DNA of 64,000 bases, taken from positions 124,001 through 188,000 of the forward strand of contig JASLGG010000025.1 of assembly GCA_030150265.1 (NCBI GenBank). The letters are read 5' to 3'. Made by a program: the position numbers and the translations under genes. This document shows, piece after piece, positions 17,155 to 24,925 of this stretch (positions within the stretch are counted from its first letter, which is position 1; the number at the start of each line of letters is the position of its first letter). This DNA is from Protaetiibacter sp. (lineage in GTDB: Bacteria; Actinomycetota; Actinomycetes; Actinomycetales; Microbacteriaceae). The notes below the pieces were generated by a model. It worked only from the letters and a program-made list of their open reading frames with translations. It was not told the origin of the DNA and made no database searches.

Positions 17155-18297
17155 TCAGCGCGGGCTGCGCGCCGCCACGTACTCCTGGATCGCGATCACG
17201 GCGGCCCCCCGGCACCATTCGGTGTCGTCGCCGCTCGTGAGCGCGAGTCGCACCTCCGCCGCGCGGGGGTCGCGGTCGCGCGCGATGCCCTCCCGCAGGG
17301 CCTCGGCGCCGATGGCGGCGAGCTGCACACCTTCGCCGCCCAGCACGACGAGCTCGGGCATCGCGAGGTTCGCGACGGCGGCGAGCAGGCGTCCGAGTCC
17401 GCGTGCGGCATCGTCGACCACCCGCCGTGCGCCCGGGTCGCCGAGGGCGGCGAGGCGCATGACCTCGTCGTAGTCGAGCTCGCGGCCGAGCGCCGAGGAG
17501 GCGGCCGAGACCACGGCATCCGTCGTCAGCACGCTGCGCGCGCAGCCCCGGTGCCCCGCGACGCACACGGGGCCGAAGGGGTCGACGGGCCAGTGGCCCA
17601 CGAGGCCGATGCCGGAGTCGTCGTCGAGCACGATCCGGTCGTGCACCACGAGCCCGTAGCCGATGCCCGCACCGAGCGTGACGACCGCGAACCGCTCGCA
17701 CGCCTTCGCGGCCCCGAACCAGTGCTCGTACTCGGTGAAGGCGACGAGGTCGTTCTCGACGACCGTCGGGACGCCCGTCGCCGTCGCCACGAGCTCGGCG
17801 AGCGGCACGTCCTCCCAGCCGAGGAACGGCGCGCTGCGGATGCGGCCCTCGCCCACGAGCGCGCCGACGCCCACGCCGATGCCGGTGAGCCCCGGGTCCT
17901 CCGCGCCGAGCCTCGCGGCGGCGTCGACGATCGCGGCGACGACGGCGGGCACGTCGTGGTCGGGCAGCGGGATCGTCTCGGATGCCAGCACGCCCGCCCG
18001 GAAGTCGGTGAGCGCGACGACGAGGCGGTCGCCGGCGAGCTTGGCGCCCAGGAAGCGCCGGGAGTCGGGGTCGATGTCGAGCGGACGGGAGGGGCGCCCG
18101 GCGCGACCCTCGGGCCGCTCCTCCGCCTCGACGAGGATGCCGGCCTCGATGAGAGGGGTGCTGAGCCGGGTGAGCGAGCCGGGGGAGAGCTCGAGTCGCC
18201 GCGCGATCTCGCTGCGCGAGATGGGGCCGTTGATGAGCACCTCGAGCGCCACCGCGCGCGTCGCGCCCGCATCCGGCGTCCACGTCACCTTCGTCAT
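17155..18297 (-). CDS. ROK family transcriptional repressor
   Basis: 380 residues. An N-terminal winged HTH (GPISRSEIARRLELSPGSLTRL, residues about 24-45, the recognition helix) precedes a ROK sugar-kinase-like domain with a glycine-rich GAGIGYGL phosphate loop. The ROK zinc motif is altered: GHWPVDPFGPVC-V-A-GHRGC has Ala where the second Cys of CxCG is expected, and the usual Glu after the last Cys is missing. The gene is divergent from the sugar importer operon, and palindromes lie between the two, so it most likely represses that operon until its sugar is present. Confidence 0.9.
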   Translation of the reverse strand: MTKVTWTPDAGATRAVALEVLINGPISRSEIARRLELSPGSLTRLSTPLIEAGILVEAEERPEGRAGRPSRPLDIDPDSRRFLGAKLAGDRLVVALTDFRAGVLASETIPLPDHDVPAVVAAIVDAAARLGAEDPGLTGIGVGVGALVGEGRIRSAPFLGWEDVPLAELVATATGVPTVVENDLVAFTEYEHWFGAAKACERFAVVTLGAGIGYGLVVHDRIVLDDDSGIGLVGHWPVDPFGPVCVAGHRGCARSVLTTDAVVSAASSALGRELDYDEVMRLAALGDPGARRVVDDAARGLGRLLAAVANLAMPELVVLGGEGVQLAAIGAEALREGIARDRDPRAAEVRLALTSGDDTEWCRGAAVIAIQEYVAARSPR

Positions 18298-18325
18298 CGA
18301 CTCGCTCTCATCGGCTCGCTGTTAT

Positions 18326-18338
18326 TTCAGTTACTGAA
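18326..18338. promoter_or_regulatory. Palindrome TTCAG-TTA-CTGAA, candidate ROK operator
   Basis: A perfect 5-bp inverted repeat with 3-base spacer in the AT-richer 159-base gap between the divergent repressor and transporter genes. Known ROK repressors (NagC, Mlc, XylR types) bind AT-rich imperfect palindromes with TTC/GAA-like half-sites, so this is a good operator candidate. Confidence 0.6.
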
Positions 18339-18340
18339 GC

Positions 18341-18355
18341 AATGATCGCATCATT
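18341..18355. promoter_or_regulatory. Palindrome AATGAT-CGC-ATCATT, second candidate operator
   Basis: A perfect 6-bp inverted repeat with 3-base spacer, three bases after the first palindrome. Two adjacent sites could allow cooperative repression of both directions. The remaining gap up to 18456 contains an AT-rich stretch (TTTGTTTTGTCATAGAAAG, 18387-18405) that may hold the transporter promoter, and an ACAGGAGACAGCA ribosome site. Confidence 0.55.
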
Positions 18356-18456
18356 CCGCGAAAACACCAGACTTGACGCCGAGGTTTGTTTTGTCATAGA
18401 AAGAACCCGATGCGTCGCCCCCACCCCAGGGGGATCCCTTCCGACAGGAGACAGCA

Positions 18457-19728
18457 ATGAAGCGTCCGATCCGAATCCTCACAGCGGGTTCCGCCATCGC
18501 GGCGATGGCCCTCATCGCCGCGGGGTGCAGCCCCGATGGCGGCGGCGAGCCCGACGGCACCGTCACGATCACCTTCTGGGGCTCGTACGGCAACGGCGGC
18601 AACTCGACCCAGCAGGATGTCCTCGAGTCCACCCTCATCCCGGCCTTCGAGAAGGCCCACCCCGGCGTCAAGGTCAAGTATCTCGACGTCGTCTACGACG
18701 ACCTGCTGCAGAAGCTCACCACGAGCGCCGCGGGCGACGAGCTGCCCGACCTCGTGCGCGCCGACCTCGGCTGGGTGCCGCGCTTCGCCGACCTCGGCGT
18801 GCTCGTGCCGCTCTCGACCGAGATGGACGACTTCCAGCAGCTCGCCGACGCCACCTACCCGGGCGTGCTGTCGACCAACCTCTGGGAGGGCGAGTACTAC
18901 GGGCTCCCGCTCGACACCAACACGCGCGTGCTCATCAGCAACCCCGCCGCGCTCGAGGCGGCCGGCCGCACGGAGCCGCCCGCGACGTTCGCCGAGTTCC
19001 AGGCGATGGCCGGGCAGCTCGCCGGCAGCGGCATCACGCTGTTCGCCGACGGCGGGCTCGGGGCGTGGAACCTCATGCCGTGGATCTGGTCGGGCGGCGG
19101 GGACATCACCGACGCCGACCTCACGACGTCCACCGGCTACCTCGACTCGGCCGCGAACGTGAAGACGGTGCAGATGCTCGTCGACCTCTACCGGGCCGGC
19201 CAGGCCTCGAGCGGCCTCGTCGGCAACGCGGGCGCCGTCTCGACGAGCGACGGGATGCCCGGCGGCGACTACGCGACGATCCTCGACGGACCGTGGATGA
19301 CGGGCATCTGGACGAGCCAGTTCCCCGACTTCGCGCCCGTCTACTCGCCCGTCCCCGCGGGCGACGGCGGCTCCATCTCGGTCGTCGGCGGCGAGGACAT
19401 CGTGCTCACCGCGAGCTCGAAGCACCAGAAGGAGGCGATGGACTTCATCCGCTTCACCCAGAGCGAGGAGTTCCAGCTCGCCCTCGTGCCGACCGGCCAG
19501 CTGACCGTCATCAAGAGCCTCGGCGACAAGCAGGTCGCGCTCGACCCGAAGCTCGCGATCTTCACCGAGCAGCTCGCCACGGCGCGCGCCCGCCTCGCGA
19601 TCCCCAACGCGTCCGAGGTCGACACGATCCTCAACACCGAGCTCGTGCCGGCGTTCGAGGGGACCATCTCGGTCAAGGAGGCGCTCTCCAACGCCGCCGC
19701 GAAGATCGACGAGCTGCTCGCATCGTGA
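18457..19728 (+). CDS. Sugar ABC transporter substrate-binding lipoprotein (CUT1 class)
   Basis: 423 residues. Lipoprotein signal with AAGC lipobox (Cys about residue 24), then the two-lobed fold of family-1 sugar-binding proteins: TVTITFWGSYGNGG near the start, LPDLVRADLGWVPRFADLG, and YYGLPLDTNTRVL in the cleft region. It binds an oligosaccharide outside the cell and delivers it to the two permeases encoded next. Judging from the GH66 and GH13 enzymes in the same operon, the ligand is probably an alpha-1,6-glucan fragment (isomalto-oligosaccharide, linear or cyclic). AGGAG lies 7 bases before the ATG. Confidence 0.92.
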   Translation: MKRPIRILTAGSAIAAMALIAAGCSPDGGGEPDGTVTITFWGSYGNGGNSTQQDVLESTLIPAFEKAHPGVKVKYLDVVYDDLLQKLTTSAAGDELPDLVRADLGWVPRFADLGVLVPLSTEMDDFQQLADATYPGVLSTNLWEGEYYGLPLDTNTRVLISNPAALEAAGRTEPPATFAEFQAMAGQLAGSGITLFADGGLGAWNLMPWIWSGGGDITDADLTTSTGYLDSAANVKTVQMLVDLYRAGQASSGLVGNAGAVSTSDGMPGGDYATILDGPWMTGIWTSQFPDFAPVYSPVPAGDGGSISVVGGEDIVLTASSKHQKEAMDFIRFTQSEEFQLALVPTGQLTVIKSLGDKQVALDPKLAIFTEQLATARARLAIPNASEVDTILNTELVPAFEGTISVKEALSNAAAKIDELLAS

Positions 19729-20675
19729 GCATCTCCACCCTGCAGGCCGGGGCGGTGGCGGATGCCGCCGCCCCGGGCCCGCGGCCCCGCATCCGTCGCC
19801 GGCGGTTCCCGGTGACCCCGTACCTCTTCCTGCTGCCCGGCTTCGTGCTCTTCGCGGTGACGGTGCTCTACCCGATCACCCAGGCCGTGCAGATGAGCCT
19901 CTACGACTGGCACATCATCGGCAGCGCCACGAGCCGGTTCCTCGGGCTCGACAACTACGCGCGCGCCCTCGGCGACGAGCACTTCTGGCTCTCCTTCGGC
20001 AACACGGTGTTCTACCTCGTCGCCACGATCCCGCCGCAGATCGTGCTCGGCCTCGTCGTCGCGCTGCTGCTGCACGCCCGCAGCCCCATCCGCCCGCTGC
20101 TGCGCGTGCTCTACTACCTGCCGGTCGTCACGAGCTGGGTCGTGGTGTCGCTGCTGTTCCGCTTCCTGTTCGCCGACCAGGGCCTCATCAACTGGACGCT
20201 CGGCGCGGCCGGCGTCACCGGCGGCGACACCTCCTGGCTCGCCGACCGCTGGACGGGCATGCTCGCCATCTCGGCGCTCGGCGTGTGGAAGGGTGTGGGC
20301 TGGTCGATGATGATCTTCCTCGCCGCCCTGCAGGGCGTGCCGCAGTCGCTCCTCGAGGCAGCGACCGTCGACGGCGCGAACCGCTGGCAGCGCTTCCGCG
20401 CCGTGACGCTCCCCGCCATCCGGGCAGCCATGGCCTTCGTGACGGTCATGCTCGTGATCGGCGCGTTCAACGTCTTCATCTCCGTCTACCTCATGACGGG
20501 CGGGGGGCCGGCGGGGCGCACGGATGTGCTGCTCACCTACATGTACCGCCTCGCCTTCGGCAAGCTCGAGTTCGGCTACGGCTCGGCGATCGCCGTGATC
20601 CTGACGCTCGTCGTGCTCGTGCTCTCCCTCGCCCAGCTGCGCCTCTTCCGCGACCGCGACGGGGTGCCGGCATGA
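19725..20675 (+). CDS. Sugar ABC transporter permease (MalF/MsmF type)
   Basis: 316 residues from GTG 19725, overlapping the upstream stop (GTGA). About six helices after a Pro/Arg-rich N-terminus; the EAA loop reads LLEAATVDGANRWQRFRAVTLP, the CUT1 permease hallmark (about residues 207-228). It forms the transmembrane channel with the next permease. No ATPase gene is present in the operon. Confidence 0.93.
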   Translation: MSISTLQAGAVADAAAPGPRPRIRRRRFPVTPYLFLLPGFVLFAVTVLYPITQAVQMSLYDWHIIGSATSRFLGLDNYARALGDEHFWLSFGNTVFYLVATIPPQIVLGLVVALLLHARSPIRPLLRVLYYLPVVTSWVVVSLLFRFLFADQGLINWTLGAAGVTGGDTSWLADRWTGMLAISALGVWKGVGWSMMIFLAALQGVPQSLLEAATVDGANRWQRFRAVTLPAIRAAMAFVTVMLVIGAFNVFISVYLMTGGGPAGRTDVLLTYMYRLAFGKLEFGYGSAIAVILTLVVLVLSLAQLRLFRDRDGVPA

Positions 20676-21526
20676 CCCGCGCGACGCGCCGCGCGGCCGG
20701 CATCGGCCTCGGCACGGTGCGCCACGTCGTGTTGCTCGCAGGCGCGGTGCTCATGGTCGCGCCGTTCCTCTACATGGTCGCGATCTCGTTCACGCCCAAC
20801 AGCTACGTGCTCACCACGCCGCCGCAGTTCATCCCGGAGAACCCGACGCTCGGCAACTACGCGCAGGCGCTCGAGGCGCAGGACATCCCGCGGTACTTCC
20901 TCAACTCGCTCCTCGTGGCGACGGTCTCGACGGCGCTCTCGGTGCTGCTGAGCTCGATGATGGCCTACGCCTTCGCCCGGTTCCGCTTCCGCGGGCGCGA
21001 GGTGATCTTCCGGGTGCTGCTGATCGGCCTCATGATCCCCGCGGTCATGCTGCTCATCCCACAGTTCGTGCTCGCGAAGCACCTGGGGCTCCTCGACTCG
21101 CTCGGCGGCCTCGTGGTGTTCTACGTCGCCGGCTCCCTCGCGCTCAACACCTTCCTGCTGCGCGGCTTCCTCGAGCAGACCCCGGCGGAGCTCGACGAGG
21201 CCATGCAGGTCGACGGCGCCAACGCCTGGACCCGCTACTGGCGCCTCGCGCTCCCGCTCGCGAAGCCCGGGCTCGCGACCGCGACGATCTTCACCTTCCT
21301 CGCCTGCTGGGACGAGTTCGCGTGGGCGCTCACGATCATCAACGAGCCGGGCAGCCGCACGCTGCCGATCGCGATCCGCCTGCTCGCGGGGCAGGGCAAC
21401 AACGCCGTGCAGTGGGGCGTCGTGTTCGCCGCCTCCGTCATGGCGGTGATCCCGGTGATCGTCGTGTTCCTCGTCTTCCAGCGCCACTTCGTCCAGGGCC
21501 TCGTCTCGGGGGCCGTGAAGGGATGA
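20672..21526 (+). CDS. Sugar ABC transporter permease (MalG/MsmG type)
   Basis: 284 residues, ATG overlapping the previous stop. Six helices; the EAA loop is ELDEAMQVDGANAWTRYWRLALP at about residues 170-192 with the following WDEFAWALTIIN helix typical of MalG-type proteins. It partners with the preceding permease. The energising ATPase is probably a shared MsiK/MsmK-like protein encoded elsewhere, since none is here. Confidence 0.93.
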   Translation: MTRATRRAAGIGLGTVRHVVLLAGAVLMVAPFLYMVAISFTPNSYVLTTPPQFIPENPTLGNYAQALEAQDIPRYFLNSLLVATVSTALSVLLSSMMAYAFARFRFRGREVIFRVLLIGLMIPAVMLLIPQFVLAKHLGLLDSLGGLVVFYVAGSLALNTFLLRGFLEQTPAELDEAMQVDGANAWTRYWRLALPLAKPGLATATIFTFLACWDEFAWALTIINEPGSRTLPIAIRLLAGQGNNAVQWGVVFAASVMAVIPVIVVFLVFQRHFVQGLVSGAVKG

Positions 21527-23139
21527 CCATGATCGAACTGCTCCCCGAACGCGCGACCACGCAACCCGGTGCCGGCGTCCGCGTCGAGGTGCGCGGCGCC
21601 GACGGCGTCCCCGGCCGCGTGCGCGTGCTCCGGCTGGGCGAGGTCGTGCACGAGGTCGCCCACGACGGCGGCCCGTGGGTCGAGCTTGGCGCGCTGCCCG
21701 AGGGCGGCTACGGCGTGGAGCTCATGCGCGACGGGGGGCTCCTCGCCCGCACCGCCGTCGAGGTCGCCGCGGATGCGCGCCGACGGCTGCGCTACGGCTT
21801 CGTCGCCGCGTACCCGCCGGATGCGGACGCCGCCGGCATCGCCGACACTGTGCGCCGCCTGCACCTCACGGCCGTGCAGTTCTACGACTGGGCCTACCGC
21901 CACGCCGAGCTGCTCGGCGGCGGCGAGCGGTATCTCGACGCCCTCGGCCAGCCGGTGTCGCTCGACACCGTGCGGCGCTACGCGGCGGCGGTGCGCGAGC
22001 GCGGCGCCGACCCGCTCGGTTACGCGGCCGTCTACGCGGTCGGGCCCGAGGAGTGGTCGCGCTGGGAGCACGACGCCCTGCTGGATGCGACGGGCGCCCC
22101 CCACGCGCTCGGCGACTTCCTCTTCATCGTCGACCCGGCATCCGAGGACTGGCTCGCGCACCTGCGCGGCGAGCTCGCGGCATCCGCGGCCTCGATCGGC
22201 TTCGCGGGCTTCCACCTCGACCAGTACGGCTATCCGAAGCGCGCCGAGCGCGCCGACGGGGTCGTCGTCGACGTCGCCGAGTCGTTCGCGACCATGATCG
22301 CGGGCGTGCGCGAGGAGCTGCCGGATGCCCGGCTCGTCTTCAACCAGGTCAACGACTTCCCCACCTGGCGCACCGCGTCCTCCCCGCAGGACGCCGTCTA
22401 CATCGAGCCGTGGGAGCCGCAGACCACGCTCGGCTCCCTCGCCGCGACCGCCACCCGTGCACGGCTGCTCGGCGGCGGGCGCCCCGTCGTGCTGGCGGCC
22501 TACCAGCACGTCTACGACTCCTCGCCCGCCGATGCGGCCGACCGCGCGACGCGCCTCACCATGGCGACGCTGTTCTCGCACGGGGCGACGCAGCTGCTGG
22601 CGGGGGAGGCCGACCGCATCCTGGTCGACCCCTACTACGTGCGCAACCACCTCGCCGAGCCGTCGACGGCGAGGATGCTGCGCCGCTGGTACGACTTCCT
22701 CGTCGAACACGACGAGCTGCTCCTCGACCCCGCCCTCTCGGATGTCACCGCGGCCTACGCGGGCGACTACAACGGCGACTGCGACGTGCGCTGCACCGCG
22801 GCCGTCGTGAGCGAGGAGGCGGTCGCCGGCACGGTCTGGAGACGCATCACCTCCGCCGGCGACCGCCTCGTCGTCCACCTCGTGAACCTCGTGGGGCAGC
22901 ACGACACGCTGTGGGATGCCGCGCGCGCGCCGTTCGGCGACGCGGGCGAGATCGAGCTGCGCGTGCGGCCGGTACGCGGGCGCGTGCCGCGCATCCGCGT
23001 CGCGGACCCGGACGCCGAGGGGCGCCTCGTCGACGTCGCCTGCCGCATCGACGGCGACCACGTGGTCGCGACGCTGCCGCCTCTGCAGGCGTGGCAGCTC
23101 GTGCTCGTGGAGCTCGCGCCCGAGGAGGCCGCGGCATGA
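21523..23139 (+). CDS. Glycoside hydrolase family 66 enzyme (dextranase / cycloisomaltooligosaccharide type), no signal peptide
   Basis: 538 residues; ATG overlaps the permease stop (a second ATG at 21529 is possible). The order is a short beta domain (1-90), the GH66 barrel opening with YGFVAAYPPD and containing AVQFYDWAYRH, GFHLDQYG with probable nucleophile D233, VYIEPWE with probable acid/base E295, and a C-terminal beta-sandwich. GH66 enzymes cut internal alpha-1,6 links of dextran or make/open cyclic isomalto-oligosaccharides, and are usually secreted. Here no signal sequence is visible, so it should act in the cytoplasm on imported sugar. Exact activity (hydrolase or transferase) cannot be told. 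Confidence 0.88.
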   Translation: MTMIELLPERATTQPGAGVRVEVRGADGVPGRVRVLRLGEVVHEVAHDGGPWVELGALPEGGYGVELMRDGGLLARTAVEVAADARRRLRYGFVAAYPPDADAAGIADTVRRLHLTAVQFYDWAYRHAELLGGGERYLDALGQPVSLDTVRRYAAAVRERGADPLGYAAVYAVGPEEWSRWEHDALLDATGAPHALGDFLFIVDPASEDWLAHLRGELAASAASIGFAGFHLDQYGYPKRAERADGVVVDVAESFATMIAGVREELPDARLVFNQVNDFPTWRTASSPQDAVYIEPWEPQTTLGSLAATATRARLLGGGRPVVLAAYQHVYDSSPADAADRATRLTMATLFSHGATQLLAGEADRILVDPYYVRNHLAEPSTARMLRRWYDFLVEHDELLLDPALSDVTAAYAGDYNGDCDVRCTAAVVSEEAVAGTVWRRITSAGDRLVVHLVNLVGQHDTLWDAARAPFGDAGEIELRVRPVRGRVPRIRVADPDAEGRLVDVACRIDGDHVVATLPPLQAWQLVLVELAPEEAAA

Positions 23140-24833
23140 GCCGGGCCCGCTACGACACCTGGTGGCGCGACGCGGTGGTCTACCAGATCTACCCGCGCAG
23201 CTTCGCCGACTCCGACGGCGACGGCATCGGCGACCTCGGCGGCGTGCTCGAGCGCATCGACCACCTCGACCACCTCGGCGTCGACGTCGTATGGCTCTCG
23301 CCCATCTACCCCTCGCCGCAGGATGACAACGGCTACGACGTGAGCGACTACCGCGACGTCGACCCGGTGTTCGGCGACCTCGCGACGCTCGACCGGATCA
23401 CCGAGGAGCTGCACCGGCGCGACATGCGCCTCGTGCTCGACCTCGTGGTGAACCACACCTCCGACGAGCATCCGTGGTTCCGCGACTCCGCATCCGGGCG
23501 AGACAGCGCCCGGCGCGACTGGTACTGGTGGCGGCCGCCCCGCCCCGGATTCGAGGGCGGGGAGCCGGGAGCCGAGCCCACCAACTGGGCGGGCTTCTTC
23601 TCGGGCAGCACCTGGGAGTTCGACGAGGCCAGCGGCGAGTACTACCTGCACCTCTTCTCGCGCAAGCAGCCCGACCTCAACTGGGAGAACCGCGAGGTGC
23701 GCGCCGCCGTCTACGACACCATGAACTGGTGGCTCGACCGGGGCGTCGACGGATTCCGCATGGACGTCATCAACCTCATCTCGAAGGACCCGGCGCTCCC
23801 GGATGCGCCGGTGCGGCCCGGCGCGCGGTTCGGCGACGGCTTCCCCTTCTACGCGTGCGGGCCGCGCATCCACGAGTATCTGCAGGAGATGCACCGCGAG
23901 GTGTTCCGCGGACGCGAGGTGCCGGTGCTGAGCATCGGCGAGATGCCGGGCGTCACGATCCCCGAGGCGGCCGACTTCACCGACCCGGCGCGCGCCGAGC
24001 TCGACATGGTGTTCCAGTTCGAGCACATGGGGGTCGACCACGGGCCCGACGGCAAGTGGTCGGGCGCCGAGCTCGACCGCGGGCACCTCATGTCGACGCT
24101 CGTGCGCTGGCAGGAGGGACTCGAGGAGCGCGGCTGGAACAGCCTCTACTGGAGCAACCACGACCAGCCCCGCGTCGTGAGCCGCTTCGGCGACCCCGAG
24201 CGCTTCTGGCGCGAGTCGGCCACCGCGCTCGCCGCGGTGCTGCACCTGCAGCGCGGCACCCCGTTCATCTATCAGGGCGAGGAGCTCGGCATGACCGACA
24301 TGCCGTTCGGCTCGGTCGACGAACTGCGCGACATCGAGTCGCTCAACTACGTCGCCGAGGCCCTCGCCGACGATCCGGAGGCGCTGCCGCGCGTCATGGA
24401 GCGCATCCGGCGCATCGGCCGGGACAACGCGCGCACGCCCATGCAGTGGGACGGGGGTCGCACGGCGGGCTTCACGACAGGCGAGCCGTGGATCGCGGTC
24501 AACCCGAACCGGGTGACGATCAACGCGGCGGCGCAGCGCGACGACCCGGCATCCGTGTACGCGTTCTACCGCGAGCTGATCGCGCTGCGTCACCGGGAGC
24601 CGCTCGTCGTGACGGGCTCCTTCCGCGTGCTCGACGCGGCACCGCCCGTCGTGTCGTTCGCCCGCGAGGCCGAGGGGCGCGCGCTCGTGCTGCGCGCGAA
24701 CCTCTCGGGCGACACGGTGCCGTCACCCGATCCGGGCGGTGAGCTCGTGCTCGGCAACCACGCGGTGCCGAGTCGCGACGGCACGCTGCGGCCGTGGGAG
24801 GCGGTGGTGACGCTGGGCACCGGCCGCCCGTAG
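23136..24833 (+). CDS. GH13 alpha-glucosidase, oligo-1,6-glucosidase/dextran glucosidase type
   Basis: 565 residues; ATG overlaps the GH66 stop. Complete GH13 set: nucleophile D210 in GFRMDVIN, acid/base E269 in SIGEMPG, transition-state D343 in SNHDQPR, and the DGDGIGDL calcium-loop region near residue 22. Val directly after the nucleophile is the known mark of alpha-1,6 specificity in the GH13_31 group (alpha-1,4 enzymes have Ala or Thr). It would release glucose from the non-reducing end of isomalto-oligosaccharides produced or opened by GH66. Cytoplasmic: no signal peptide. Confidence 0.93.
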   Translation: MSRARYDTWWRDAVVYQIYPRSFADSDGDGIGDLGGVLERIDHLDHLGVDVVWLSPIYPSPQDDNGYDVSDYRDVDPVFGDLATLDRITEELHRRDMRLVLDLVVNHTSDEHPWFRDSASGRDSARRDWYWWRPPRPGFEGGEPGAEPTNWAGFFSGSTWEFDEASGEYYLHLFSRKQPDLNWENREVRAAVYDTMNWWLDRGVDGFRMDVINLISKDPALPDAPVRPGARFGDGFPFYACGPRIHEYLQEMHREVFRGREVPVLSIGEMPGVTIPEAADFTDPARAELDMVFQFEHMGVDHGPDGKWSGAELDRGHLMSTLVRWQEGLEERGWNSLYWSNHDQPRVVSRFGDPERFWRESATALAAVLHLQRGTPFIYQGEELGMTDMPFGSVDELRDIESLNYVAEALADDPEALPRVMERIRRIGRDNARTPMQWDGGRTAGFTTGEPWIAVNPNRVTINAAAQRDDPASVYAFYRELIALRHREPLVVTGSFRVLDAAPPVVSFAREAEGRALVLRANLSGDTVPSPDPGGELVLGNHAVPSRDGTLRPWEAVVTLGTGRP

Positions 24834-24925
24834 CCGCGGGAGGGGCGGGGAATCCCGGGAATCTGGGATGCCCCTCGGGAGCGCGACTGCGTATCGTCGC
24901 GAGCTGCATCGTTCGAAAGGCAGCC

